Shown piece by piece: positions 54,266-64,000 of a DNA stretch of 64,000 nucleotides (position 1 is its first letter; each line of letters starts with the position of its first letter). Location of the stretch: the NCBI GenBank assembly GCA_019448385.1, contig JAGTXO010000060.1, forward strand, positions 141,606 through 205,605. The letters are read 5' to 3'. A program made the translations under genes and the position numbers. The notes under the pieces were generated by a model that was not told the origin of the DNA, did no database searches, and saw only the letters and a list, made by a program, of their open reading frames with translations. Source of the stretch: Diacronema lutheri. Its lineage: Eukaryota > Haptophyta > Pavlovophyceae > Pavlovales > Pavlovaceae.

Positions 54266-54529
54266 ATGGAGGACTCCGTGAAGGACGCTTTGCCCGGCGG
54301 GCGGGGCGGCTCGGACAGTTTCTCGCTGGCCCTCAGCACCATTCTGTCGCCGGGAGATACCCACCCCCACGTGGTCCCATCCACTTGCCTCATCGCCCTG
54401 CTGCGTTACGCGGATTTCGGCACGAGCAGGGTTAGGGTGGGCGACACGGGGTGCTCGCAGCATGCGCTCAAGGTGGCGCTGCGCAACCTGCGCAAAGCAT
54501 GCGCGGATGCGGACCGGTTTGGGCAGGTG

Positions 54530-54850
54530 CTCGTGGTCGTGCTACCGCTCTGCCTCCGCGCGTCCAGCGGCCTCGTGCACTGGACGGCGGCGTACCTGCT
54601 CCTCGCGCCGCCCGCGCAGCGCGGCGCGCCGCCCGGCGCCGCGCTCGCCCTGCTCGCCGATTCGCGCACCTTGGGCAACGGCGAATCGGCGTACGCCACG
54701 GCGGCCGGCGTGCTCATCAAGAAGCTTGCGCAGCGCATCGGCAGAACAGCGCCGCCCATCGATGCCTTCAAGGCGCCCCCGCAGAGTGGGGCCGCGTGTT
54801 GCTTCGCCGCGGCAACAGTCGCGGCCGAGGTCGTGGCGAGCGCATCGACG
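54530..54850 (+). other. Ulp1/adenain-like cysteine-protease module 1
   Basis: HWTAAYLLL (His codon 54578-54580), ALALLADSRTLG (Asp 54659-54661), then APPQSGAACCFAAA with Gln 54782-54784 and Cys 54797-54802. The His-Asp-Gln-Cys order and spacing are those of C48/adenain proteases, but overall similarity is low. Confidence 0.5.
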
Positions 54851-57800
54851 CTCTACGGCCGCCGCGCGAGTGTCCTTGTCGACATCAAGAAGGCTTTGGA
54901 CGCGCGCCTCGCGCGCCTCACGACGGCCGCGTACGAGGAGACCCGCGCGCGCACGCTCCGCGCCGCCATCGGCGCTCTGCTCGGCGACCGCGCCAGGCGC
55001 TTCGGCCCGTTCACCCCGCGAGGCCGCGCGGCTCGCCGAGGCCGCGCGGCTCGCCGAGGCGTGCGATGCCAGTGTCGGCGGATCCGCGCCCGACGGGCTG
55101 CTGCAGGCCGTCGAGGCGGCGCTGCGCGCGCCCGACGACCGCATCGCACGCACGGCCGCGCTCGACGCGCTCACGGGCGCTGCAGGCCGCGCGCTGTCGA
55201 CGGCGGCCAGGCCGCGCGGCGCGGCGGCGCCAAGGCCGCCGTCGCGAGCGCCACCGCCGCGTGCGCCGCAGCGGCGCGCCGCCTCGGCGTGGGGGCCCCG
55301 ACCATTCAGCAGCCTCGGCGGGGGCGAGGGCGACGGGGACGATGGCGACGCCACCACCGCTGACGACGGGGAGGGCGCGGAGGACGGGGACGACGACCCC
55401 GCGGGCGCGGCGGCTGCGGCGGTGGCGACGGGCACGGCGGCGACGAGCGCGGTGGCGGCGGGCGCGGCGCCAACCTCGCCGGCGGCGGCGGACGGCGGTG
55501 GCTCGGCGCCGCTCGAACGCCGCTGCGTCTACACTGCGCCTGATGAGGGCGACGCGGACGCGCGCGTGTACGACGCCAAGGACCCCGAGCAGCTAAAAGC
55601 GGGCAGGGCGCGGCTACGGGCGAACAGCGGGCGCGCGCCCGCCGTGGTCGACACGCTTTTCGCGCACGCGACGGGCACGATCGTCACGCGGCAGCGCACG
55701 GAGGGCGTGACCGGCGCGGGCATGCACCACCTCGCCGCCCCGACGCAGGGCGCGGGGTACGGTACCGTCGTGCGGGCCGAGCTGGGCGAGCCCGGCTTCG
55801 CGGGGACGACATGGCACATGACGTCGGGCGTGGAGAACCAGCCGCGCGCGGTACGAGCGGCCGCGCGCGCGTACGCGCACGACGGCTGGGGCGGCGTGTA
55901 CAATGCGCACGAGGACTTTGCCGCCTTCGAGGGCTTGCCGCGGCTCGCCGCGCCCGAATCGCTCGCGGCCATCGCCGGCGGGTCGGCGGACGCGGTGTTC
56001 TGCTGGCGGTCCGGCCGGTCCGTCATCGGCGAGGTGACGACGGTTCACTTCAATGGCGACCGCGCCGCCGCCATCGACCACGCGCGGGCGCTGCGCGTCA
56101 GGCCCGATTGGCGCTCGCAGCCCAGGATCTACGAGGCGGCGTGCGGCGCGGAGGGCACGGTGCTGCTCGTGTGGGTCGTGCCCGACCGTCACAAGAACCC
56201 GCGGCTGGACTGGGCGCCGATTCTCGTCGTGATCCACCTGCCCGCCGACCCCGACTGGCTCGCGCGCGCCACGCCGGCGATCGCGAAGGCGCGGCGCGAG
56301 GTCGAGGACGGACGCGCGCGCGCGGAGGCGCGCGGCGTGCCGCAGCACCTCGCCTACACGCTGAGCCCACGCTTCCGAGGCACCGCGCCGCGCGGAGCCG
56401 CGCGCGTGCCGCCGCGCCTCGGCGCGAGCGACGCGCGCGAGGCGCGCGCGCTCGCGGCGCTCGAGCCGGCGCTCATGTTCGCGCCGGCCTGGCGGCGCGC
56501 GGTGCGCGCGGCGAGCCGCGCCCCCGGCAGTGGCGCCGCGGCCGTCGAGCGCGCGCTCGCGCGCCTGCACAACGCGCTCGAGCCCGATGACGAGAGCGCG
56601 CCCGAGTCGACGCGCGTCGCGCCGCTCGCCGCCGCGCTCGAGCAGTCGGCGGGCTGGCCGGCGGGCACGGCGCGCATGGCGGCAAGCGTGACCAAGGGCC
56701 CCGGCGTCGGAGATGGCGCAGGTGGCGACGAAGTGACCAAAGTGGAGGAAACGGCGAAGACGAGCGGCGACGGCTGCACCGGCACGCCTCCTCTGCGCCC
56801 GGCCGCGCGCGCGGCCGGCGCGGCGGACGACGGAGGGGCGGCGGTCGTGGCGGGCGTCGAGGGCGAGCGCGACGCACTCGCCAAGACGGGTGCCGGCGGC
56901 TGCGACGACGACGCTCGCGAGCCGCTGTCGGCCGGCAAGCCCGGCGCACTCGCCGCCGCGGCGACCGTCGGGGGTCTCGGCGAGCTCGTCGGCAGCCTAT
57001 GCGCGTGGCTGGCGCGCGGCGCGGCTGGCGGCGCCATCGCGGCCATCTCCCCCGGGACGGCCGCGCGCGGAGCAAACGGCACGCCGCAGCGCGCCGAGCC
57101 GCCGGCCGCCGGCGATCCCGTCGCTCCGCACGCGCGCGTCGCCGCTGCGGCGCCCTTGGCGGGCAGCGCGGCGGCGCCGTCGTCGGCCGCGCGCGACGCG
57201 CAGCGCGGCGTCGCGGGATTCGACGCGGCCGCGCACGCGCACGCGCGCGACGGCAGGCGGGCGGCACGGCGGATGCGCGAGCAGGAGGGGGCGGTGCACA
57301 GGGCCTTCCGCATGTCCCTCTGGCGCGACGCGACGTTTGTCGAGTTCGTTGAGAAGCTGCGCCCCGACGGCGGCGCGCAGCTGCTCGCGCGCGAGCCCAC
57401 GCGGCGCGCGGCGGCGGTGCTGTGCGAGCTCGCGCGCGGCCGCGACGGCGCGAGCGGCGCGGCCGGGCTGCTGCACGAGATGAGAGCCGCCGATGCGCGC
57501 GCGCGCGAGGCCGCCAAAGCGGCGGAGGCAGCGCGGCCTGCGCACGGGACGCTGCGCATCGTGGCAACCGTGGCGCTGGGCGGTGCGGTCTTCGCCGGCA
57601 TGTCAGCGCTGGTCGTTGCTTGCGCGGCGCGCACGGCGACCGGTGCGCTTTTTGGGGCCCGCCGCCCGCGGGCGGCCGCGCGCGGAGCCGACGACGCGCT
57701 CGGCACGCTGCAGCGCGCCAAGCCGCCGCCCGCCGACAAGGGCAAGCGCAGGCGCGCCAGAGCCAACGACGACCCCGTCGACGCGGCGCGCAAGGCCGTG

Positions 57801-60800
57801 GGCAAGGCGGAGGGCAACTGCCGCAAGGCAGCCCGCCGGCTGCACCTCGCTGCACTGGGCGAGGAGGAGGCGCAGCAGCGCGTGCTCGACGCCGAGGCGG
57901 CGGAGCAGCTGGCGCGCTCGCGCGAGCCGGCCGGCGGCTGGGTAGGCAGCGCGCGCGCGCGCGCGCGCGCGCGCCCCGCCGCGCGCGCGCCCGTCGATTG
58001 GCGTGCGCGCAGCGCAGAACGGCGCGCCAGCTCCGTCACCTGCGCGCCGCCGCGCCCGTGCCCCTCGCGCGCAGGGGCGCCCTGCGGACCTGCGGCTGCA
58101 ACAGGCGCACTTTGGCATGCGCGAAGATGCCGACGCGGATGTGCGCCGCGCGCACGAGGCGCTGCGCCGGGCGAGACAGGGTGTGGCGTGCGCCAAGGCC
58201 AGCGTGCGGCAGATGGAGGCGGCGTTGCTCAACGCGACGCGCTGCGCCACCGCGGTGCTCGCGCCGCGTGGCGTGCCGGAGGGTGACGAGCAGGCCGCGG
58301 CGAGAGAGCAGGCGGCGCTGGACCGGGAGGCGCCGCCGGCCGCGCAACGCGCGGCGCCGACGGCGCGCTCGCCCTCGGAGCCGCCGTCCGAGTGGGGCCC
58401 GCCAGCGGTCGGCCGGCGCCCGACGCCGCGTGCACTGTCGCACGCCGCGGGTCGCGGGGACGACAACCCGTTTGCGCCGCTCGCAACCGTCAGCGGCGAT
58501 TGGTCGCCCACGCCGAGCTCGCGCTCGCCGTCCTCGCCGCCGCGGCAGCCGCCGTCCGACCGCCGCAGCGCGCAGCGTCGCAGCGCGCGCGCGCGGCCGC
58601 CGAGGCCGACCGTTTCGCCCGAGGACGCGCTCGCAGCCGAGCGCCAGGCGCGCGCGCTGTCGGAGCAGGCGGAGCAGAGGCGCGCCAAAAAGGCCGCCGC
58701 CAAGGCCGCGCGCCGCGCCGCGCGCGCCGCCGACAAGCGGACGGCGCGCGTCGTCCACGCGTGCGTAAGCGCCGCCTTGCGGCGCGTCTGCACGAGCGTC
58801 GCCACGGGCACGCCGCTCGCCGTGCTCCGCGAGCGCGCCGAGGGGCCGCGCGCGCCGAAGCCCGCGCCCGCGCCGCCACGCCGCGCAGCGGACGGCGGCC
58901 GCGCGCTCCGCCACGCGCGCCGTGCGGCCGCCGCGGCGGCGGAGCGCGAGGCGGCGGTGGCGGCCGACGCCGACGAGCGGTTCGAGCGGCAGCCCTCCGC
59001 CGCCCGGTTCGACGGCGGCGATGGCGGCGGAGGCGGCCACGTCGAGGCGAGCGCGCGACCGCGCGCCGGCGAGGCCGGCGAGGCTGGCGCGCACGGCGCG
59101 CCTGGCGCAGCGGGGACCCCGGCGGCGTCGCTCGCGTCGCGCAGCCCGTGTGATGCGCGCCGCACGGCACGCCTCCCGCACGCACGCGCCGCAGCCACCT
59201 GCGCACGCAACGGCGGCTGGGGTGGCAACGTCGGCGGCGACGTGTGCGGCGGTTGTTTCGGCGGCGGCGGCGTCCGTCGCGACGCCTGCGGCGGCGGCGA
59301 CGCCACCTGCGGCTGCGGCGATGGCGGCGTCGGTGCTGGCGCTGGCGAGGCCCCTGCACACGGTGCGCCGGCGCGCGCGACGGCGTCGCGCTTGCTGCGC
59401 TTGCTCGGCGCGCCACGCGCCGTGCTCGGTGCGATGGCGCACGCCGCGGCCGTGTTGGCGCGCGGCGTGGCCGCAGCCGTCGCTGGCGTGCGCGCCGCCG
59501 CGCGCGCCGTGCGGCGCGCGCGCCGCCGAGCGCCTCGCGCGCGCCGCACGGCTGCGCGGCGGGCTCGCGGCCCGCCGATGCGCGACGTCGACGGCGCCCT
59601 GCGGCCCTCGCCGTCCTGGTTGCGCACACGCCTCGTCTGCGGCCGGCGCCTCGCGCCTCTGCGCCGCGCGGGCGCGCGCCCGCCGCCCGCACACGCCGCG
59701 CCGAGTTCCCGCGCGCGCGCTGCGCAACCCGACAGCGACGCGCCGGCGTGCGCGCCGCGGCGCTCGGCGCCTGTCGGTGCGCCGCCGCGCGCGCGTGGCC
59801 TGCGCGCGGCGCGCGCACGGCGCTTCCTCGACGTCGCCGGCCGCGCGGCGCGGAGCGCGCGCCTCGGCGCGCGCATCACGCGCCAGCGCACGCCGGGTTC
59901 GCCATCGGAGCCCTGCACGGCCGAGAGCGGCGACGGCGCGGGCGCCGGCGGCGTCGGCGCGGCGGCGCCTGGCGCGGCGACGATGCGCGCCACCGGCGCG
60001 CGCGCAGCGCGCGCTGCGGCGGCGGCGGTCGGTGGCGCCTCGCGTCTCGCGCGCCGCGCGATGGCAAGCGCCGCCGCCGCTGCCACCTCCATCGCCGGCG
60101 CTGCCGCCTCCACCGTCGCCGCCGCCGCCGTTGCCATCGGCGCGGCCGTCACGTCACCGGCGTTCGCCGCGGCGCGCGGCATGGCGGCCGCATGCGTCGC
60201 TGCCTGCGCCCGCCCCACCGCCGCGCAGGCGGCCGCGTCGCGCGCGCTCGGCGCGCTCTTCGTGCTCGTCGACGCGGCCGACGCGGCGGGCGACAGCGAC
60301 GCCGCGCTCGGCGCGCTCGCGGCCGCGGTCGACGCGACGGAGCTGCGCCCGCCGCCGGCCTTTTGGCGCGCGGGCCGCGCCGCGGCGTACGCACCGCGTC
60401 CGCCGCCCCTCGACTCGGCGCGGCCGCGCTACAACCGGCGCGCGCGCGCACCTAGCCCTCCCGTCGCGGCCGCGCGGCGCAATCTCGCGCGCGCGGTGCG
60501 CGAGCTCACGCGCGCCGCGCGCGCTGAGCGCGAGCGCGCGCCGGCGCCGCGCGGCGCGCGCGGCGGCGTGCTCCACGCGCTGCGCGCGTCGCTCCCCGTG
60601 CACGCGCGTGCCGCGCTCGGCACGGACGCGGAGCTGCGCGCGGACATCGCCGCGTTCGCGCGCGCGCGCCGCGAGCTGCACAGCCTCACCGACGCCGAGG
60701 TGGCGGCGCTCGCGCGCCCGGACGGGCCGCCGCTGCCCGTGCGGCTCGCGTGCACGGCGGTCGCGCGCGCGCGCGGCGTGACCGTGCTGCTCGACATCGT

Positions 60801-61899
60801 GCCGCGCGGCGGCGGCGCGCCCGAGCGGCTCGTGTGCCGCGCCCGTCGCCGCGGCGCCGCCACGCGCACGCCACGGCCGACAGCCGCCGTTATCGCGCGC
60901 GCGCCTTGCATAGCGGCGCGCGTTGGCCACACTGAGCCGGCGCGCGCGTGCGCGGGCGGATCGATCGGGGTCGCGCGCCTCCGTTCAGCGCGCCGCCGCT
61001 CTTGGCGTGGGGCGCGGCTCGACGTGCACACCCGCGAGCGGCTGGCCACACCGGTGCCAGGCCACGTCGTGGCCTGCGCCGCCGCCTCGGCCATCGGCGC
61101 GTGCGTCGCTCGCGCGCGGCTTGGGCTTGCACGGCTGGCGCGCGCGTGGCCCTGCGCCTCCGCTCCACTGGCCGCTGCTGCTGTCGCCTTCGCGCCTGCC
61201 GCCGACGGTGTTTTCTGCGCCCCGCTGGGCGCTCCTGCATCCGCCTTCGCGCCTGCCGCCGACGGTGTTTTCCCCGCCGCACTAGCCGCTGCTGCATCCG
61301 CCTTCGCGCCTGCCGCCGATTTTCCCGCCCCACTAGTTGCTCCTGCATTCGCCTCCGCGCCTGCCACCGACGGCGTTTTCCCCCGCCCCACTAGCCGCTG
61401 CCGCTGCCGCGTCCGCGCCCGCCGCCGCGGGCGCGTCTTCCGCCCCACCAGCCATCGCCGCCGCGCCCGCCGCCAACGCGCGCACCGCCAACGTGCCCGT
61501 TGCCAACGAGGCTACCGCCACCGAACCAGCCGCCCTTGAGCTTCCCCTCCAACCCGCCAACTCGGCGCTGCTTGCGTGGGCGGGCGACGCGGCTGCGCGC
61601 CGGCTGGCCGCCGCCGCCGCGAGCGCCGGCCTCCCGCAGGCAGAGGTGGAGCGCATCGCCAGCGGCGACATGCTCGCCTCAACCGTCGACGCGTGCTGCG
61701 AGGTCGTGCTGCGCGTGCACGGGCAGGCCGGCGGCGGGCATGTCTGCCACGTGCCGCTCGCCGCGCAACCCGCGGTGTTTCAGGACGACGCCGAGCGCGC
61801 CGCGCTGCTGCACCGCCTGCGCAGCGAGGCGACAACGCAGGCTGTCATCGGCGTGTGGAGCCCGTCGGACGAGCGCGGCGGCGCGGGCGGTGACGACGG

Positions 61900-62190
61900 C
61901 GCGCAGCTCGCCTCCGGCCATTTCACCGCGTTGCGCCTTGTGCGCGTCGCGCGCGCGGGCGAGCATCGCTACGACGCGGTGCTCGTCGACACGCTCGCGT
62001 CGCCCTGCAGGCAGGCGCTCATGCTCGCCAAGGCGATAACTGCCACGCTGCACGCGGCGGGTCTCGACATTTCGCGCGTGCGCCGCGCGCTGCTGCTCAA
62101 CGAGGCGGCGCAGCGTGGCGCGACGTGCGGCCCTCGCGATAGTGGGCGCGCTCAACGACGCGCTCGCCGCGGCGGGCTGCTCGTCCGCGC
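61900..62190 (+). other. Ulp1/adenain-like cysteine-protease module 2 (frameshifted)
   Basis: SGHFTALRLVRV (His 61919-61921), YDAVLVDTLAS (Asp 61988-61990), AAQRGATC (Gln 62111-62113, Cys 62126-62128), then in the next frame ALAIVGALNDALAAAG. The Gln-to-Cys spacing (5) equals that of module 1. One extra base beside the Cys codon breaks the frame. Confidence 0.5.
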
Positions 62191-62553
62191 CGCGCACGTT
62201 CAGCGTGGCGGACATGTACGCTGTCGGCGAGCGCCTCCGCGTCGCGCTGACCGGCGCGGCCGGCGATCGTGCGCCGGGCGGCGTCTGCGCGGTCACGAGC
62301 GCGGTGCGCGGCGGGGGCAGCCCCGATGGCGCCGAAACGCCGCCGCAGACGCGCGGCGCCAAGGCCGCCGCTGGCGTCACCGCCGCCGCCACCGCCGCCG
62401 CCACGCCGCCGCCGCCCCCGCGCTGGGCGCCGCCGCCGCCGCCACCGCCGCCGCCGCCGCTGCTGCCGCCGCCGTGGCCGCGCCGCCACCGCCGCCACCG
62501 CCGCCGCCGGCCGGCGACGCGGGCGACGCCGCCGCCGCCGCCGCCGCCGCCGC

Positions 62554-62603
<50 letters not shown>

Positions 62604-64000
62604 GCCGCGCGCACGTTCTTGAAGCTCGCGCCCAGGGCGCGCGCGGCCGCCTCGGCGCGTGAGGCGTTGCGCGCCGCGTGTGCGCGCGCGGACGCGGCGG
62701 CGTCGTCACACGCGTCGGCGCCGCACGCGCCCGCCGGTGCGCGCCGCCGGCGGCGCGCGGGCGCAGGCGAGCTGGCGCTCGCGGCTGCGCGCGCGCTCGC
62801 CTCGACGGAGCACGGCGATTTGACGGACGACGCGCTCGAGGCCGCCGTCGAGCAGGAGCTGGGCGACGAGCGCGGCCAACTGCTGCTGTGCACGCGGGGC
62901 GCAGCGGCGCAAAGGCCCGCGCTTTGCCGGCTCCTGAAGCACGCGTGCGCGTCGGCGCGCGCGGCGAAGCGCGCGCAATTCACGGTGTTCGTCGTGCGCG
63001 CGGCCACGCGCGGCGAGCGGGGGGGGCGCCGCCGCGAGGCGCGTGGACTCGGTGGTCGAGCTGTCGTGCGCGCTGCACGAGAAGGGCGGGCGCGCTCGGC
63101 GGCCTCCAGCGCGTCTGTGTGCGTGGCTTCGCCCTCGAGCGCCGCCGGACACTCGACGCTGGCGCCGAGGCCGGCGCGTCCGCCATCGGCCAGGACGAGC
63201 AGGTCGAGGCAGAGGCGGGCGAGGCGTGCGTCGCCGGCGTGACGATGGCCAAGCAGCTGCGTCAGTTTGCCGAGCAAGCTGCCCGCGACGACGTGCTCTT
63301 CCACGTCGCCGTGTCCGAGGCCGACGCCCACGCCCGGCTGGCGCGCGTTGCGGGTGACGATGTCGGCGCGTACAGCGTCGTGCTCGCAGTCGCCGGGCTC
63401 GTCTGGCTGGCCAAGGCCGACGAGGTTGCGCCGGCGGCCGCCCAGCCCGCCGCCGTGCCGCCCGCCGCCCCGCCTGCTGCCGCCACGTCCGCCGACGCCG
63501 AGCGCGACGCCTCGCCTTCCGACCGCCTGCGCGCGCTGACGCTCGCCGTGCGAGTCGCGCTAGCGCGCGGCGTGCTGCGCCACCTCCTCGCCGACGCGTC
63601 GCCGGGCGCGTCCGCGACCGCTGGCGGTAGTTGCGCGACGCCCGTCGAGGCGGCCGCGTCCGACGCCGCGCCGCCCGCCACGGGCGTCGTGACGAGTGGC
63701 GTTGCGGCGGGCGCTGTGGCGGCCGCACCGGCTGCTGCGGGCGGTGCGATGGCGGGTGCATCGCCCATCACGCGGCCGGCGAAGCGCGCGCGGCGCACGC
63801 TCACCGCCGCTCCAGCCGCCTCGGCCGTTGCGGCCGCTGGAGGCGCACGCGCGGGCGCACGCGGCGCGGCCGGCGCGCCTCGCGCGCGCGCCGCGCGCGC
63901 GCCGGCCGAGTACGTCTGGCTTGCCATCGCGCGCCGGATGCTGGCGGCGCGACACGCGGCGGGCCGCGGGCGGGGGCGACTTTGTCGCGTCGTGCGTCGC

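Larger units (their letters stand above)
54266..64000 (+). pseudogene. very large frameshifted gene with two Ulp1-like protease modules (runs off window)
   Basis: ATG 54266 starts a frame that can be followed to the window end through single-base shifts at about 55012 (CCCC), 61381-61385 (CCCCC), 62129 (GG), 63017 (G8) and about 63070, and one GT-AG intron (57939-58074, donor GTAGGC) joining two coiled-coil parts (SREPAGGW to GRPADLRLQQAHFG). On each side of every shift the protein character continues, so one ancestral reading frame of more than 3000 codons is likely. Contents in order: protease module 1; Asp/Gly linker; a conserved-looking block (RVYDAKDPEQL to WAPILVVIHLPAD); a membrane segment (IVATVALGGAVFAGMSALVV); long Ala/Arg helices; protease module 2; Pro/Ala runs; MAKQLRQFAEQAARDDVLFH to the edge. 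Polyprotein, mobile-element or decayed viral gene are all possible. Confidence 0.5.

Noticed and set aside
58036-60218. Minus-strand frames of 560-870 aa opposite the giant + frame
   Set aside because: Typical GC-rich shadows, Arg/Ala/Pro only; the + frame has membrane segments, coiled coils and protease-like motifs.

Overview
The window is nuclear DNA of a very GC-rich, intron-bearing alga that probably has a secondary plastid (haptophyte-like or pelagophyte-like; the sequence does not settle which). Plastid-type genes are present: PAP/fibrillin, digalactosyldiacylglycerol synthase, siroheme-pathway SUMT and GDP-mannose 3,5-epimerase. Several begin with an ER-type signal peptide, as expected for bipartite plastid targeting. 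About 49 introns can be placed by joining conserved protein segments. Roughly half have a GTGCG donor, four appear to be GC-AG, and many have a long C homopolymer just before the acceptor. On the printed strand these runs read C for + genes and G for - genes.

Region 1 (1-41.8 kb) is a compact host gene block with no frameshift in any recognised exon. In order: fibrillin (-, cut by the window edge); secreted Cys-rich protein (+); GDP-mannose epimerase (-); valyl-tRNA synthetase (-, 16 exons); TrmN6-like methyltransferase (+); unknown secreted protein (-); DGD1-type galactosyltransferase (+, 9 exons); PPGV/Cys-rich protein (-); R-SNARE-like VAMP (+); Ala-rich coiled-coil protein (+); cytochrome P450 (-); GHMP sugar kinase with a C-terminal membrane anchor (+); small protein resembling a giant-virus family (-); SF3b subunit 6 (+); secreted Cys-containing protein (-); two-repeat protein (-); DUF1275/YoaK membrane protein (+); a very large SCP2-PX-ABC1 kinase-beta-lactamase-like fusion (+); SUMT (-); TPR-type membrane protein (+). 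Divergent neighbours are often separated by only 27-85 bp.

Region 2 (41.8-45.2 kb) is repeat territory. It holds a 155-bp tandem duplication, an 18-bp perfect palindrome, a frameshifted pseudogene, and two 313-bp elements with 85-bp terminal inverted repeats in opposite orientation.

Region 3 (45.2-64 kb) is accessory DNA. It holds a frameshifted PIF1-type helicase fused behind a virus-like N-terminal domain, a USP-type deubiquitinase with intact splice sites, a 3-kb stretch with a 296-base G homopolymer, and a very large + strand reading frame broken by single-base shifts. That frame carries two Ulp1/adenain-like cysteine-protease modules and runs off the window. The contrast between intact exons in region 1 and shifted frames here points to decaying mobile or viral-type DNA, although homopolymer sequencing errors could contribute.
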